A DNA stretch of 9,500 nucleotides, taken from the NCBI GenBank assembly GCA_002254415.1, contig NJDR01000016.1:1-9500 (forward strand). Direction: 5' to 3'. The notes under the pieces were generated by a model. The model did not search any database and was not told the DNA's origin. It saw only the letters and a list, made by a program, of their open reading frames with translations. The position numbers and the translations under genes were made by a program. Source of the DNA: Candidatus Aenigmarchaeota archaeon ex4484_52 (GTDB lineage: Archaea; EX4484-52). Each line of letters begins with the position of its first letter. The stretch's first letter is position 1. Shown here in pieces: positions 1-6,133 of this stretch.

Positions 1-91
1 TAACATCAAATCCTATCTCTACCATCTCCTTTAATGTTTTTAAATTACTCGATGAAGACCCAATTGTGCAAATTATTTTTGTTTTTCTAAT
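1..91 (-). CDS. pyk: Pyruvate kinase, N-terminal part (runs off the left edge; no canonical start codon)
   Basis: Pyruvate kinase transfers phosphate from phosphoenolpyruvate to ADP, the last step of glycolysis. The reverse strand encodes the family's opening: RKTKIICTIG, then SSSSNLKTLKEMVEIGFDV, which matches the first beta strand and helix of the barrel domain. The frame is open to position 1, so the rest (about 470 residues in the family) lies outside the window. Two things are odd. The expected start codon before RKTKIICTIG reads ATT (89-91), with an in-frame TAA directly upstream (92-94) and no ATG, GTG or TTG before the Met at 23-25. That Met lies inside the first helix and is preceded by the first beta strand, so it is a poor start. 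Also, the usual Pro of the TIGPSS motif is Ser (TIGSSS). A TATA-like box about 31 nt upstream of the ATT suggests a leaderless or short-leader transcript starting near here. The family is clear; whether the gene is functional is not. Confidence 0.8.
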   Translation of the reverse strand, partial: MRKTKIICTIGSSSSNLKTLKEMVEIGFDV

Positions 92-116
92 TTAGTTTTA
101 ATTATTTATCAAACAC

Positions 117-128
117 TTTATATATTTA
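117..128 (-). promoter_or_regulatory. TATA-like box for the pyruvate kinase gene
   Basis: The reverse strand reads TAAATATATAAA, an archaeal TATA-like element centred about 31 nt upstream of the ATT codon at 89-91. Transcription would then begin a few bases before that codon, so the transcript would be nearly leaderless. The window is AT-rich throughout, so this rests on position as well as sequence. Confidence 0.4.
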
Positions 129-198
129 TCCTTATTAAATAAATTAATTATTTTGCACCAAAGTTTTTTTAAGAAATTCGCCTGTTTTTTTATGCAAA

Positions 199-471
199 TT
201 ATGTAGTATTTATTTGTTCCCACTGACACATTTCATTAATACATTTACATGAGCTATGTTTTAAACAATCATATTCTTTTCTATAAACACAAGTAGTGCC
301 AACTCCAGTTATTCTTTTTGATTGACATATCTCTCCTGAACAGCCATTTATTTGGCAGTCAGAATCATCTTTACAGATATAATTATCACTATAATTTCCT
401 GTTTCACCACAAAAACTAAAAAACAACATTCCAAAAATAATTAATAATATTATGTATTCTTTGTTTATCAT
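199..471 (-). CDS. Small secreted or lipid-anchored cysteine-cluster protein
   Basis: This 90-residue protein has a hydrophobic N-terminal segment (about residues 7-20) ending in FSFC (Cys21). It is either a signal peptide with a weak lipobox-like end or a membrane anchor. Residues 33-84 are cysteine-rich, with Cys at 33, 39, 44, 49, 61, 69, 75, 77 and 82 and the pattern DSDC, GCSGEIC, TTCVY, YDC, CKC, MCQW. This spacing matches the small exported 'eight-cysteine-cluster' proteins of archaea and bacteria as I remember them, whose function is unknown to me. The cysteines probably form disulfides outside the cell, or possibly bind a metal. Beyond the putative anchor Cys21 there are nine cysteines, one more than the family name implies. 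The gene is transcribed away from L24 and has its own TATA-like box about 33 nt upstream of the ATG. The start is chosen because the hydrophobic segment follows at once. Confidence 0.75.
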   Translation of the reverse strand: MINKEYIILLIIFGMLFFSFCGETGNYSDNYICKDDSDCQINGCSGEICQSKRITGVGTTCVYRKEYDCLKHSSCKCINEMCQWEQINTT

Positions 472-498
472 ATTTATAATTAATCTGGTGTTGTTCAG

Positions 499-510
499 TA
501 TATATTTTTA
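499..510 (-). promoter_or_regulatory. TATA-like box for the cysteine-cluster protein
   Basis: The reverse strand reads TAAAAATATATA, centred about 33 nt upstream of the ATG at 469-471. It lies back to back with the L24 TATA-like box, giving a compact divergent promoter region between 472 and 551. Confidence 0.4.
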
Positions 511-513
511 AAG

Positions 514-522
514 TATATAAAA
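514..522 (+). promoter_or_regulatory. TATA-like box for the L24 / phosphomevalonate kinase / MazG cluster
   Basis: TATATAAAA is centred about 34 nt upstream of the L24 ATG at 552, which predicts a leader of under 10 nt. No Shine-Dalgarno-like sequence precedes the ATG; the leader is almost only A and T. Confidence 0.4.
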
Positions 523-551
523 CTTTAAAAAAATAAAAGATAAAAATAAAT

Positions 552-920
552 ATGAAAACAAAATTTTGTGCAAGTTGGAAATCAAGTATACAGCCAAGAA
601 AGCAAAGAAAATATATTTACAATTGCCCCCTGCACATAAAAAGAAAATTTTTAAAATGCAATCTGTCAAAGTTTTTGAGAAAGGACATTAAAAAAAGAAA
701 TATTGTGGTAATTAAAGGAGACAAAATACGCGTAATGCGTGGAAATTTTAAGGACAAAGAAGGAATTGTAAAAAATACAGATATAAAGAAAACAAAAATC
801 TATGTTGAAGAAATAAAAAAAAAGGAAAAAAAAGGAAAAGAAATATTTGTCCCTTTAAATCCGTCTAATGTACAGATAATAGAATTAAATTTAAAGGACA
901 CAAAAAGAATAAATAAATGA
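552..920 (+). CDS. rpl24: Archaeal large-subunit ribosomal protein L24 (uL24)
   Basis: uL24 binds 23S rRNA early in assembly of the large ribosomal subunit. The 122-residue protein begins with the archaeal/eukaryotic (L26-type) extension: SWKSSIQPRKQRKY at about residues 9-22 and PLHIKRKFL at 26-34. The KOW motif follows (residues 50-73: VVIKGDKIRVMRGNFKDKEG), then a second basic strand region and the ending NVQIIELNL. Bacterial L24 lacks this N-terminal extension, so the gene points to an archaeon. Length is normal. Archaea usually keep this gene in the S17-L14-L24-S4e-L5 cluster; here none of those neighbours is present. Its TGA stop overlaps the next start codon as ATGA (917-920), so translation with the downstream kinase is probably coupled. 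The start follows a TATA-like box about 34 nt upstream. Confidence 0.95.
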   Translation: MKTKFCASWKSSIQPRKQRKYIYNCPLHIKRKFLKCNLSKFLRKDIKKRNIVVIKGDKIRVMRGNFKDKEGIVKNTDIKKTKIYVEEIKKKEKKGKEIFVPLNPSNVQIIELNLKDTKRINK

Positions 921-2026
921 TAATAAGTGTTCCGGGAAAGCAAATATTGATGGGAGAATGGGCTGTTTTGGAACTTGAAAAACCAGCAATAGTTGCTGCT
1001 ATAAATAAAAGAATTTTTGTTAAAATAGAAGAAAGCGATAAATTATCTATTTCTATTAAAGATTTTGAAATAAATGACATTACTGCTGAATTTGATAATC
1101 TTAAATTAAAATGGAATACTGATAATGAGACAATAAAAGAGAAATTGTTATTTTCAAAAAATGCAATTGAAAATGCCATAAATTATTTGAAAACCTATAA
1201 AACATTTAAATTAAGTACATTTGGCGAATGCTCTGGCATTAAAATTAATAACAAATACAAAAAAATAGGTGTTGGCTCCTCTGCTGCATCTGTTGTTGCA
1301 ATAATAAGTGCTATTTTTACATATTTCAATATTGATATAAATTTGCCAAAAAACAAAGAAATATTGTTTAAATTATCTGCAATATCTCATTATTTTGCAC
1401 AAGGAAAAATTGGTACAGGTGCTGATATTGCAGCATCAACTTATGGAGGGATTATAGAATACAGAAGATTTTGTCAAAACTGGCTTATAAATCAAATTAA
1501 ACAAAAAAAAACAATTAAAGAAATTGTTGAATCAAAATGGCCCTATTTGAGAATAAATAAATTAGAAATTCCAGATGATATTATATTCTTTGTTGGCTGG
1601 ACAAAAAAATCTGCCTCAACAAAGAAAATGATAAATCAAATGAATAAATTTAAAAGAAAAAACAAGGAATTATATTTAAAGCATTGCAATAAAATATCAA
1701 AACTCGTTAAAGATGCTATTAATTCATTAAAATCAAAAAACAAAAAAAAATTTATAGAATGCATTAGGATTAATGAAACTTATTTATCGCATTTTGGAAA
1801 AGATGCTAATGTGAAAATAGAGACAATTAAACTAAAAAAATTATCAGAAATTGCAAACAAATTCGGCGGTGCCGGAAAATTATCCGGTGCAGGAGGTGGT
1901 GATTGCGGAATAGGAATTTGTTTTGATAAAATTGCAGAAAATAAAATAAAAAAGGAGTGGAATAAAAAAGGAATTTTTTTACTCGATGTAAAACTGGATG
2001 AAAATGGTATTTTGATTGATATTTAA
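917..2026 (+). CDS. mvaK2: Phosphomevalonate kinase (GHMP superfamily, bacterial/ERG8-like)
   Basis: This 369-residue GHMP kinase probably phosphorylates phosphomevalonate to diphosphomevalonate in the mevalonate route to isoprenoids, the building blocks of archaeal lipids. Visible motifs in order are: SVPGKQILMGEWAVLE at residues 4-19; the phosphate-binding GVGSSAAS at 118-125; GTGADIAASTYGG at 166-178, with Asp170 the likely catalytic residue; GWTKKSAST at 227-235; and KLSGAGGGDCGIG at 321-333. The DIAASTYGG, GWT..AST and SGAGGGDCG combination is typical of phosphomevalonate kinase rather than mevalonate kinase or diphosphomevalonate decarboxylase. The start fits the family N-terminus and overlaps the L24 stop by ATGA. 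MazG follows 19 nt downstream. Most archaea lack this enzyme and use phosphomevalonate dehydratase or decarboxylase routes with isopentenyl phosphate kinase, so acquisition by transfer is an inference. Base composition matches the neighbours, so any transfer is not recent. Mevalonate kinase is the main alternative. Confidence 0.87.
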   Translation: MIISVPGKQILMGEWAVLELEKPAIVAAINKRIFVKIEESDKLSISIKDFEINDITAEFDNLKLKWNTDNETIKEKLLFSKNAIENAINYLKTYKTFKLSTFGECSGIKINNKYKKIGVGSSAASVVAIISAIFTYFNIDINLPKNKEILFKLSAISHYFAQGKIGTGADIAASTYGGIIEYRRFCQNWLINQIKQKKTIKEIVESKWPYLRINKLEIPDDIIFFVGWTKKSASTKKMINQMNKFKRKNKELYLKHCNKISKLVKDAINSLKSKNKKKFIECIRINETYLSHFGKDANVKIETIKLKKLSEIANKFGGAGKLSGAGGGDCGIGICFDKIAENKIKKEWNKKGIFLLDVKLDENGILIDI

Positions 2027-2045
2027 AGAAAAACAAAAAAACCAT

Positions 2046-2438
2046 ATGAAACAAATATTTGAAGATTTTATAGAATTAATAAAAATTAGCTGCAAAAAAG
2101 ACCCGTGGGCAAAAAATGCAGGAATTAAGAAGTATTGCTATGAATTAAAAAAAGAAGCAGATGAAGTAATACAGGCAATAGAAAAAGAAGACAATGAGAA
2201 TTTAAAAGAAGAATTAGGAGATATACTTCATGACTGGGCACATATTGTTCAGTTGGCAGAAGAGAAAAAATTATTTAAAATAAAGGATGTGCTTGATAAT
2301 GCAATAGAAAAAATTAACAGGAGAAACCCATATCTAAAAACAGATAAAGATTTGTCTCTCAAAGATGCAAGAAAAATATGGTTAAGAGAGAAGGAAAAAG
2401 AGAAGGCAGAGAAGAAAAAATCCTGTAAATTTATATAA
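2046..2438 (+). CDS. mazG: MazG-type nucleotide pyrophosphohydrolase
   Basis: MazG-type all-alpha NTP pyrophosphohydrolases cleave nucleoside triphosphates, often non-canonical or damaged ones, to NMP and pyrophosphate. The 130-residue single-domain protein carries the metal-binding signature: Glu37 and Glu40 in LKKEADEV, then Glu56 and Asp59 in KEELGDIL. The region INRRNPYLKT (residues 90-99) and a basic C-terminal helix ending in a KKK stretch match the end of the bacterial MazG domain. I chose the ATG at 2046 because the domain begins shortly after it. An upstream in-frame ATG at 2016 would add ten basic residues and overlap the kinase by 11 bp. With only 19 nt between the genes, it probably belongs to the L24-kinase transcript. 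The link to isoprenoid synthesis is unclear; a housekeeping role in cleaning the nucleotide pool is the simplest reading. The physiological substrate cannot be read from sequence. Confidence 0.87.
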   Translation: MKQIFEDFIELIKISCKKDPWAKNAGIKKYCYELKKEADEVIQAIEKEDNENLKEELGDILHDWAHIVQLAEEKKLFKIKDVLDNAIEKINRRNPYLKTDKDLSLKDARKIWLREKEKEKAEKKKSCKFI

Positions 2439-2490
2439 CTCATCTTGCACAAAATATAAACAGATAATTACATTTATTTAATTACGAAAT

Positions 2491-2506
2491 GTTTTTAAAA
2501 TTTAAA
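2491..2506 (+). promoter_or_regulatory. TATA-like box for phosphoenolpyruvate synthase
   Basis: GTTTTTAAAATTTAAA lies upstream of the ATG at 2521, with the core TTTTTAAAA centred about 25 nt before it. This is the spacing expected for a leaderless archaeal transcript starting at or next to the ATG. No Shine-Dalgarno-like sequence is present. Confidence 0.45.
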
Positions 2507-2520
2507 AAAATACAATTACT

Positions 2521-4965
2521 ATGGATAAAAACAATCAATTAATTCTGTGGTTTGATAAAATAAATATTGATGATATTGACTTGGTTGGCGGAAAAAACGC
2601 ATCTTTGGGTGAAATGTATCATAATTTATCTAAAAGAGGAGTAAGAATTCCAAATGGCTTTGCAATAACATCTACTGCCTACAAGATGCTAATGGATCAG
2701 GAAAAGATAAAAAAACAAATAAAAAATATTCTAAGTGATTTAGATACAAAGGATATAAAAAATCTTCAGGAGCGGGGAAGAAAAATAAGGAATATTATTT
2801 TGTCAATTGAATTTCCAGATGCTTTAAAACAGGAAATTATTAATGCATATAAGGTGTTAGAAAAACAATATGGTGGTGGAATTGATGTTGCTGTGAGAAG
2901 TTCTGCAACAGCAGAGGACTTAGCTGATGCATCATTTGCAGGACAACAAGAAACTTATCTGAATATTAGAGGGACAGCAGAATTAATTGATGCCTGTAGA
3001 AAATGTTTTGCATCTTTATTTACAGACAGAGCCATTGCATATAGAGAAGAAAAAAATTTTTGTCATTTTGATATTGCTTTGTCAATCGGTGTTCAAAAAA
3101 TGGTAAGAAGTGATTTGGCATCAAGCGGAGTAATGTTTTCTTTGGACACAGAAACTGGATTTAGCAATGTTGTATTTATCACTTCTTCTTATGGATTAGG
3201 AGAAAATATTGTTCAGGGAGCTGTTAATCCAGATGAATTTTATGTATTTAAGCCAACTCTAAAAATGGGAAAAAAGCCAATCATAATGAAACATATTGGC
3301 TCAAAAAAAATAAAAATGATTTATACAAATGATTTGAAACACCCAACAAAAAATATTATTACTCCAAAACAAGACAGGGATATTTATTCTATTGATGAAA
3401 ATGATATTTTAACACTTGCAAAATGGGCTTGTATTATTGAGGACCATTACAGCAAAAAAGCAGGATTTATTAAACCAATGGATATGGAATGGGCAAAGGA
3501 CGGAATTACAGGAGATTTATTTATTGTTCAGGCACGGCCAGAAACATTTCATTCAAAAAAAGGAGAAAAGACAATTTATGAAAAATATATTTTGCAAAAT
3601 GACAAAGGAAAAATAATTGTCAAGGGATTAAGTGTTGGAGAAAAAATAGCAACAGGAATTGCACATATTATAAAAAATGTAAAAAATATTGATGAATTCA
3701 GGAAAGGAGAGATTCTTGTAACAGATATGACAGATCCTGACTGGGTGCCTGTAATGAAAAAGGCATCTGCAATTGTGACAAACAGAGGTGGAAGAACATG
3801 TCATGCATCAATTATATCGCGCGAACTTGGAATTCCATGTATTGTTGGATGCGGCGATGCAACAGAAAAAATTAAAAACAATACACCAATTACGATTGAC
3901 TGCACACAGGAAGAAGAAGGGCTTGTTTATAACGGAATTTTGAAATACAAAGTTGAGAAGATAAATTTAAAAGAAATTCCTCAAACAAAAACAAAAATAA
4001 TGATGAATTTGGGATCGCCGGATATGGCATTTAAATTATCATTTCTTCCAAATGATGGAATTGGTCTTGCAAGAGAAGAATTTATTATTAATTCTTACAT
4101 TAAAATACATCCTCTTGCATTAATAAATTTTGATAATTTGAAATTAGGAAATAAGCATCCTGACTTGATAGAAAAAATTGAAAATTTGACTATTGGATAT
4201 TGCGATAAAAAACAATATTTTATTGACAAACTCGCTCAGGGCGTAGGCACGATTTGTTCTGCTTTTTATCCAAAACCAGTAATTGTCCGGTTATCTGATT
4301 TTAAATCAAATGAATATGCAAATTTAATAGGGGGAAATTTGTATGAGCCAAAAGAGGAAAATCCTATGCTTGGATGGAGAGGTGCATCCCGCTATTACAG
4401 CAAAAATTACAAAGATGCCTTTGCATTAGAATGCAAGGCATTAAAAAAGGTCTTGGATATTTTTGGTCTTAAAAATATGAAAATAATGGTTCCTTTTTGC
4501 AGGACAATAGAAGAAGCAAAAAAGACGATTGAAGAGATGAAGAAATATGGCTTAGAACAAAAAGAAAATGATTTGGAAATTTATGCAATGTGCGAAATAC
4601 CATCCAATGTATTGCTTGCAGAAGAATTTCTAAATATATTTGATGGCTTCTCTATCGGTTCAAATGATTTAACTCAACTGACTTTAGGACTTGACAGGGA
4701 CTCTTCGCTTGTATCTCACATTTATGATGAAAGAAACCCAGCAGTAAAAAAATTAATAAAACAAGTAATTGAGATTGCAACACACAAAAAGAAAAAATAT
4801 ATCGGAATATGTGGTCAAGCACCGAGCGATTTTCCGGAATTTGCAGAGTTTTTAATTGAGTGTGGAATTCACTCAATATCACTAAATCCAGACACTATTG
4901 TTAAAACAAAATTACTAATTGCTAAAAAAGAAAAAGAAATGAAATTTTCTTCTCAATATGATTAA
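2521..4965 (+). CDS. ppsA: Phosphoenolpyruvate synthase (pyruvate, water dikinase)
   Basis: The enzyme converts pyruvate, ATP and water to phosphoenolpyruvate, AMP and phosphate in the cytosol, the entry step of gluconeogenesis; in some archaea it may also run towards pyruvate. At 814 residues it is full length. The N-terminal ATP-binding domain shows VGGKNASLGEM (22-32) and AVRSSATAEDLADASFAGQQ (124-143). The central phosphohistidine domain has TNRGGRTCHASIISRELG, with the phosphoryl-carrying His428. The C-terminal PEP-binding barrel has GIGLAREEF (513-521), MVPFCRT, MCEIPSN, FSIGSNDLTQLTLGLDRDS and CGQAPSD with catalytic Cys764. All hallmark residues are intact, with no frameshift. The ATG sits about 25 nt after a TATA-like box, so it is probably transcribed alone without a leader. 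The partial pyruvate kinase at the left edge is the opposing enzyme. Confidence 0.97.
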   Translation: MDKNNQLILWFDKINIDDIDLVGGKNASLGEMYHNLSKRGVRIPNGFAITSTAYKMLMDQEKIKKQIKNILSDLDTKDIKNLQERGRKIRNIILSIEFPDALKQEIINAYKVLEKQYGGGIDVAVRSSATAEDLADASFAGQQETYLNIRGTAELIDACRKCFASLFTDRAIAYREEKNFCHFDIALSIGVQKMVRSDLASSGVMFSLDTETGFSNVVFITSSYGLGENIVQGAVNPDEFYVFKPTLKMGKKPIIMKHIGSKKIKMIYTNDLKHPTKNIITPKQDRDIYSIDENDILTLAKWACIIEDHYSKKAGFIKPMDMEWAKDGITGDLFIVQARPETFHSKKGEKTIYEKYILQNDKGKIIVKGLSVGEKIATGIAHIIKNVKNIDEFRKGEILVTDMTDPDWVPVMKKASAIVTNRGGRTCHASIISRELGIPCIVGCGDATEKIKNNTPITIDCTQEEEGLVYNGILKYKVEKINLKEIPQTKTKIMMNLGSPDMAFKLSFLPNDGIGLAREEFIINSYIKIHPLALINFDNLKLGNKHPDLIEKIENLTIGYCDKKQYFIDKLAQGVGTICSAFYPKPVIVRLSDFKSNEYANLIGGNLYEPKEENPMLGWRGASRYYSKNYKDAFALECKALKKVLDIFGLKNMKIMVPFCRTIEEAKKTIEEMKKYGLEQKENDLEIYAMCEIPSNVLLAEEFLNIFDGFSIGSNDLTQLTLGLDRDSSLVSHIYDERNPAVKKLIKQVIEIATHKKKKYIGICGQAPSDFPEFAEFLIECGIHSISLNPDTIVKTKLLIAKKEKEMKFSSQYD

Positions 4966-5105
4966 CATAAGCATATAACTATATCCAATTTTTTAACATT
5001 CTCTTTAAAAAATCTTAATTCCTCTAAACAATTATGCTAACCAAAAGAATAATCAGTTTGATATTGAACTTACAAAATAAAATAATATGAATATAAGATT
5101 ATAAT

Positions 5106-5117
5106 AATATTTAAATA
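5106..5117 (+). promoter_or_regulatory. TATA-like box for the pilin gene
   Basis: AATATTTAAATA is centred about 26 nt upstream of the ATG at 5138, the spacing of a leaderless archaeal promoter. The 172-nt gap before it (4966-5137) otherwise holds only AT-rich sequence without a convincing gene. Confidence 0.4.
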
Positions 5118-5137
5118 ATTTTTGGTAATAATTAATT

Positions 5138-5692
5138 ATGAATTTTAGCGTTAATAAAAAAAAATTTCATAAAAAAGCTATTTCTCCTTTGATTGCTTCT
5201 GTTGTTTTAATTGTCTTTACAATGACTGTTGCTGCATTATTAACAACATGGGTAAAAGATATCACAGAGAAACAAAAAGAAAAAGCAGAAATATCACAAC
5301 AAAAAATAAATTGCTTTTCATCAGATATGAGAGTCGATAATGATTTTACAAAAATTAATAATAAAACAAACCCAACACTCTTTTCTACAAGAATTGAAAA
5401 TATTGGTGAAAATATTATTTATATTGATTCATACCGCCTCTGGGACAATGACATTGAGCCAGATATTTGGAAAATTACGCAGGAAGATACAAGCAAAACA
5501 GCAATAGTAAAAAATAATGCAAAGAAAATTACATTAAACATTTCCGGAATAAATTCAAGTTTTAATAAAATAAAAATTCAAACACAATGCGAAGGACTCT
5601 ATGTTGTGATTGAAAAACCAGTAACTGGATGGAGAGAAGATACTACAATTCTATCAGCAAATGTTATTGAAGCTACAAAAGAACAAATATAG
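5138..5692 (+). CDS. Archaeal type IV pilin-like protein (class III signal peptide)
   Basis: This 184-residue protein starts with a short basic leader (residues 1-14, ending HKKA) followed by ISPLIASVVLIVFTMTVAAL. That is the archaeal pilin pattern: a prepilin peptidase of the PibD/EppA type would cut after Ala14, and the hydrophobic helix (15-38) would form the filament core or a membrane anchor. A charged helix follows (40-55), then a beta-rich exposed domain with only two cysteines, Cys59 and Cys151. These could form a disulfide, since the second lies in a strand near the end (TQCEGLYVVIEK). Such proteins form adhesion pili or related surface filaments. No assembly ATPase, membrane platform or peptidase gene lies nearby, so this is an orphan pilin here. 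A TATA-like box about 26 nt upstream supports the start. The specific filament type is not determinable. Confidence 0.85.
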   Translation: MNFSVNKKKFHKKAISPLIASVVLIVFTMTVAALLTTWVKDITEKQKEKAEISQQKINCFSSDMRVDNDFTKINNKTNPTLFSTRIENIGENIIYIDSYRLWDNDIEPDIWKITQEDTSKTAIVKNNAKKITLNISGINSSFNKIKIQTQCEGLYVVIEKPVTGWREDTTILSANVIEATKEQI

Positions 5693-5695
5693 TAA

Positions 5696-5725
5696 TTTTG
5701 GTTTTTTAAAATTCTTTTATTTTTA
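5696..5725 (+). terminator. T-rich tract after the pilin gene, possible archaeal terminator
   Basis: Just after the pilin stop there are four T runs of 4 to 6 bases within 30 nt. Archaeal RNA polymerase terminates at U-rich tracts without needing a hairpin. In a genome this AT-rich such tracts arise easily, so support is weak. Confidence 0.3.
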
Positions 5726-5815
5726 AATTGTATGTATAAAAAACTATAAAATCATACCTGTTATTACAACAAATTAACATTTTGGTTTACCTTTTGTTAA
5801 AAAGCAAAACTTTTT

Positions 5816-6133
5816 ATGAAATACAAAATAATTGCAAAAAACAAAAGAGAGAGAAATATTATTGCCAATGCCCGTATTGAGATTTTATTTAATTTAGCCA
5901 AAGAAGCATTTAAAAAAAAAGATATTTCTTTTGCACAAAATTGCGTTTATAATATAATAAATATTTCGAGAAAATTCAGAATATCCATTAAAAAATATAA
6001 TTGTTTTTTTTGCAAAAAATGCGGCACAATTTATACACCAAGAACACTTAAAATTTCAATAAACAAAAAAAATCACACAATAAATATTTTGTGCAAAAAG
6101 TGCAAAACAATACGCAGAAAGCCATTAATTTAA
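5816..6133 (+). CDS. rnp4: RNase P protein component 4 (Rpp21/Rpr2 family)
   Basis: This is a protein subunit of archaeal RNase P, which trims the 5' ends of pre-tRNAs; in archaea it pairs with Rpp29 on the specificity half of the RNA. The 105-residue protein has an N-terminal helical part (about 10-58, with ARIEILFNLAKEAF and a second helix ending SRKFRISI) and then a zinc ribbon. The ligands are Cys66 and Cys69 (FCKKCGT) and Cys93 and Cys96 (LCKKCKTIRR). Length and domain order are normal for the archaeal family, and bacteria lack it. Cys63 makes an extra CxxCxxC, which is unusual but leaves the four ligands intact. It converges with the downstream membrane-protein gene, whose stop overlaps its last 9 bp. 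The upstream region lacks a clear TATA box. Confidence 0.92.
   Translation: MKYKIIAKNKRERNIIANARIEILFNLAKEAFKKKDISFAQNCVYNIINISRKFRISIKKYNCFFCKKCGTIYTPRTLKISINKKNHTINILCKKCKTIRRKPLI

Noticed and set aside
865..1179. Reverse-strand open frame of 104 codons across the L24/kinase junction
   Set aside because: It lies opposite two well-supported genes, and its Ser/Phe/Leu-rich product is the usual mirror of Lys/Glu-rich coding sequence.
2016..2045. Longer MazG starting at the ATG at 2016
   Set aside because: The ten extra residues are basic and not part of the MazG domain, and the start would overlap the kinase by 11 bp; ATG at 2046 is simpler, though the longer form cannot be excluded.
4966..5034. 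Short reverse-strand frame giving LEELRFFKENVKKLDIVI in the gap after PEP synthase
   Set aside because: The frame is only about 23 codons between stops with no start codon; it looks protein-like but is too short to call a gene or a remnant.
5726..5815. Possible small RNA or tRNA in the gap before the RNase P gene
   Set aside because: I find no tRNA-type GTTCGAAT-like arm, no stable GC-containing stem and no conserved box motif.
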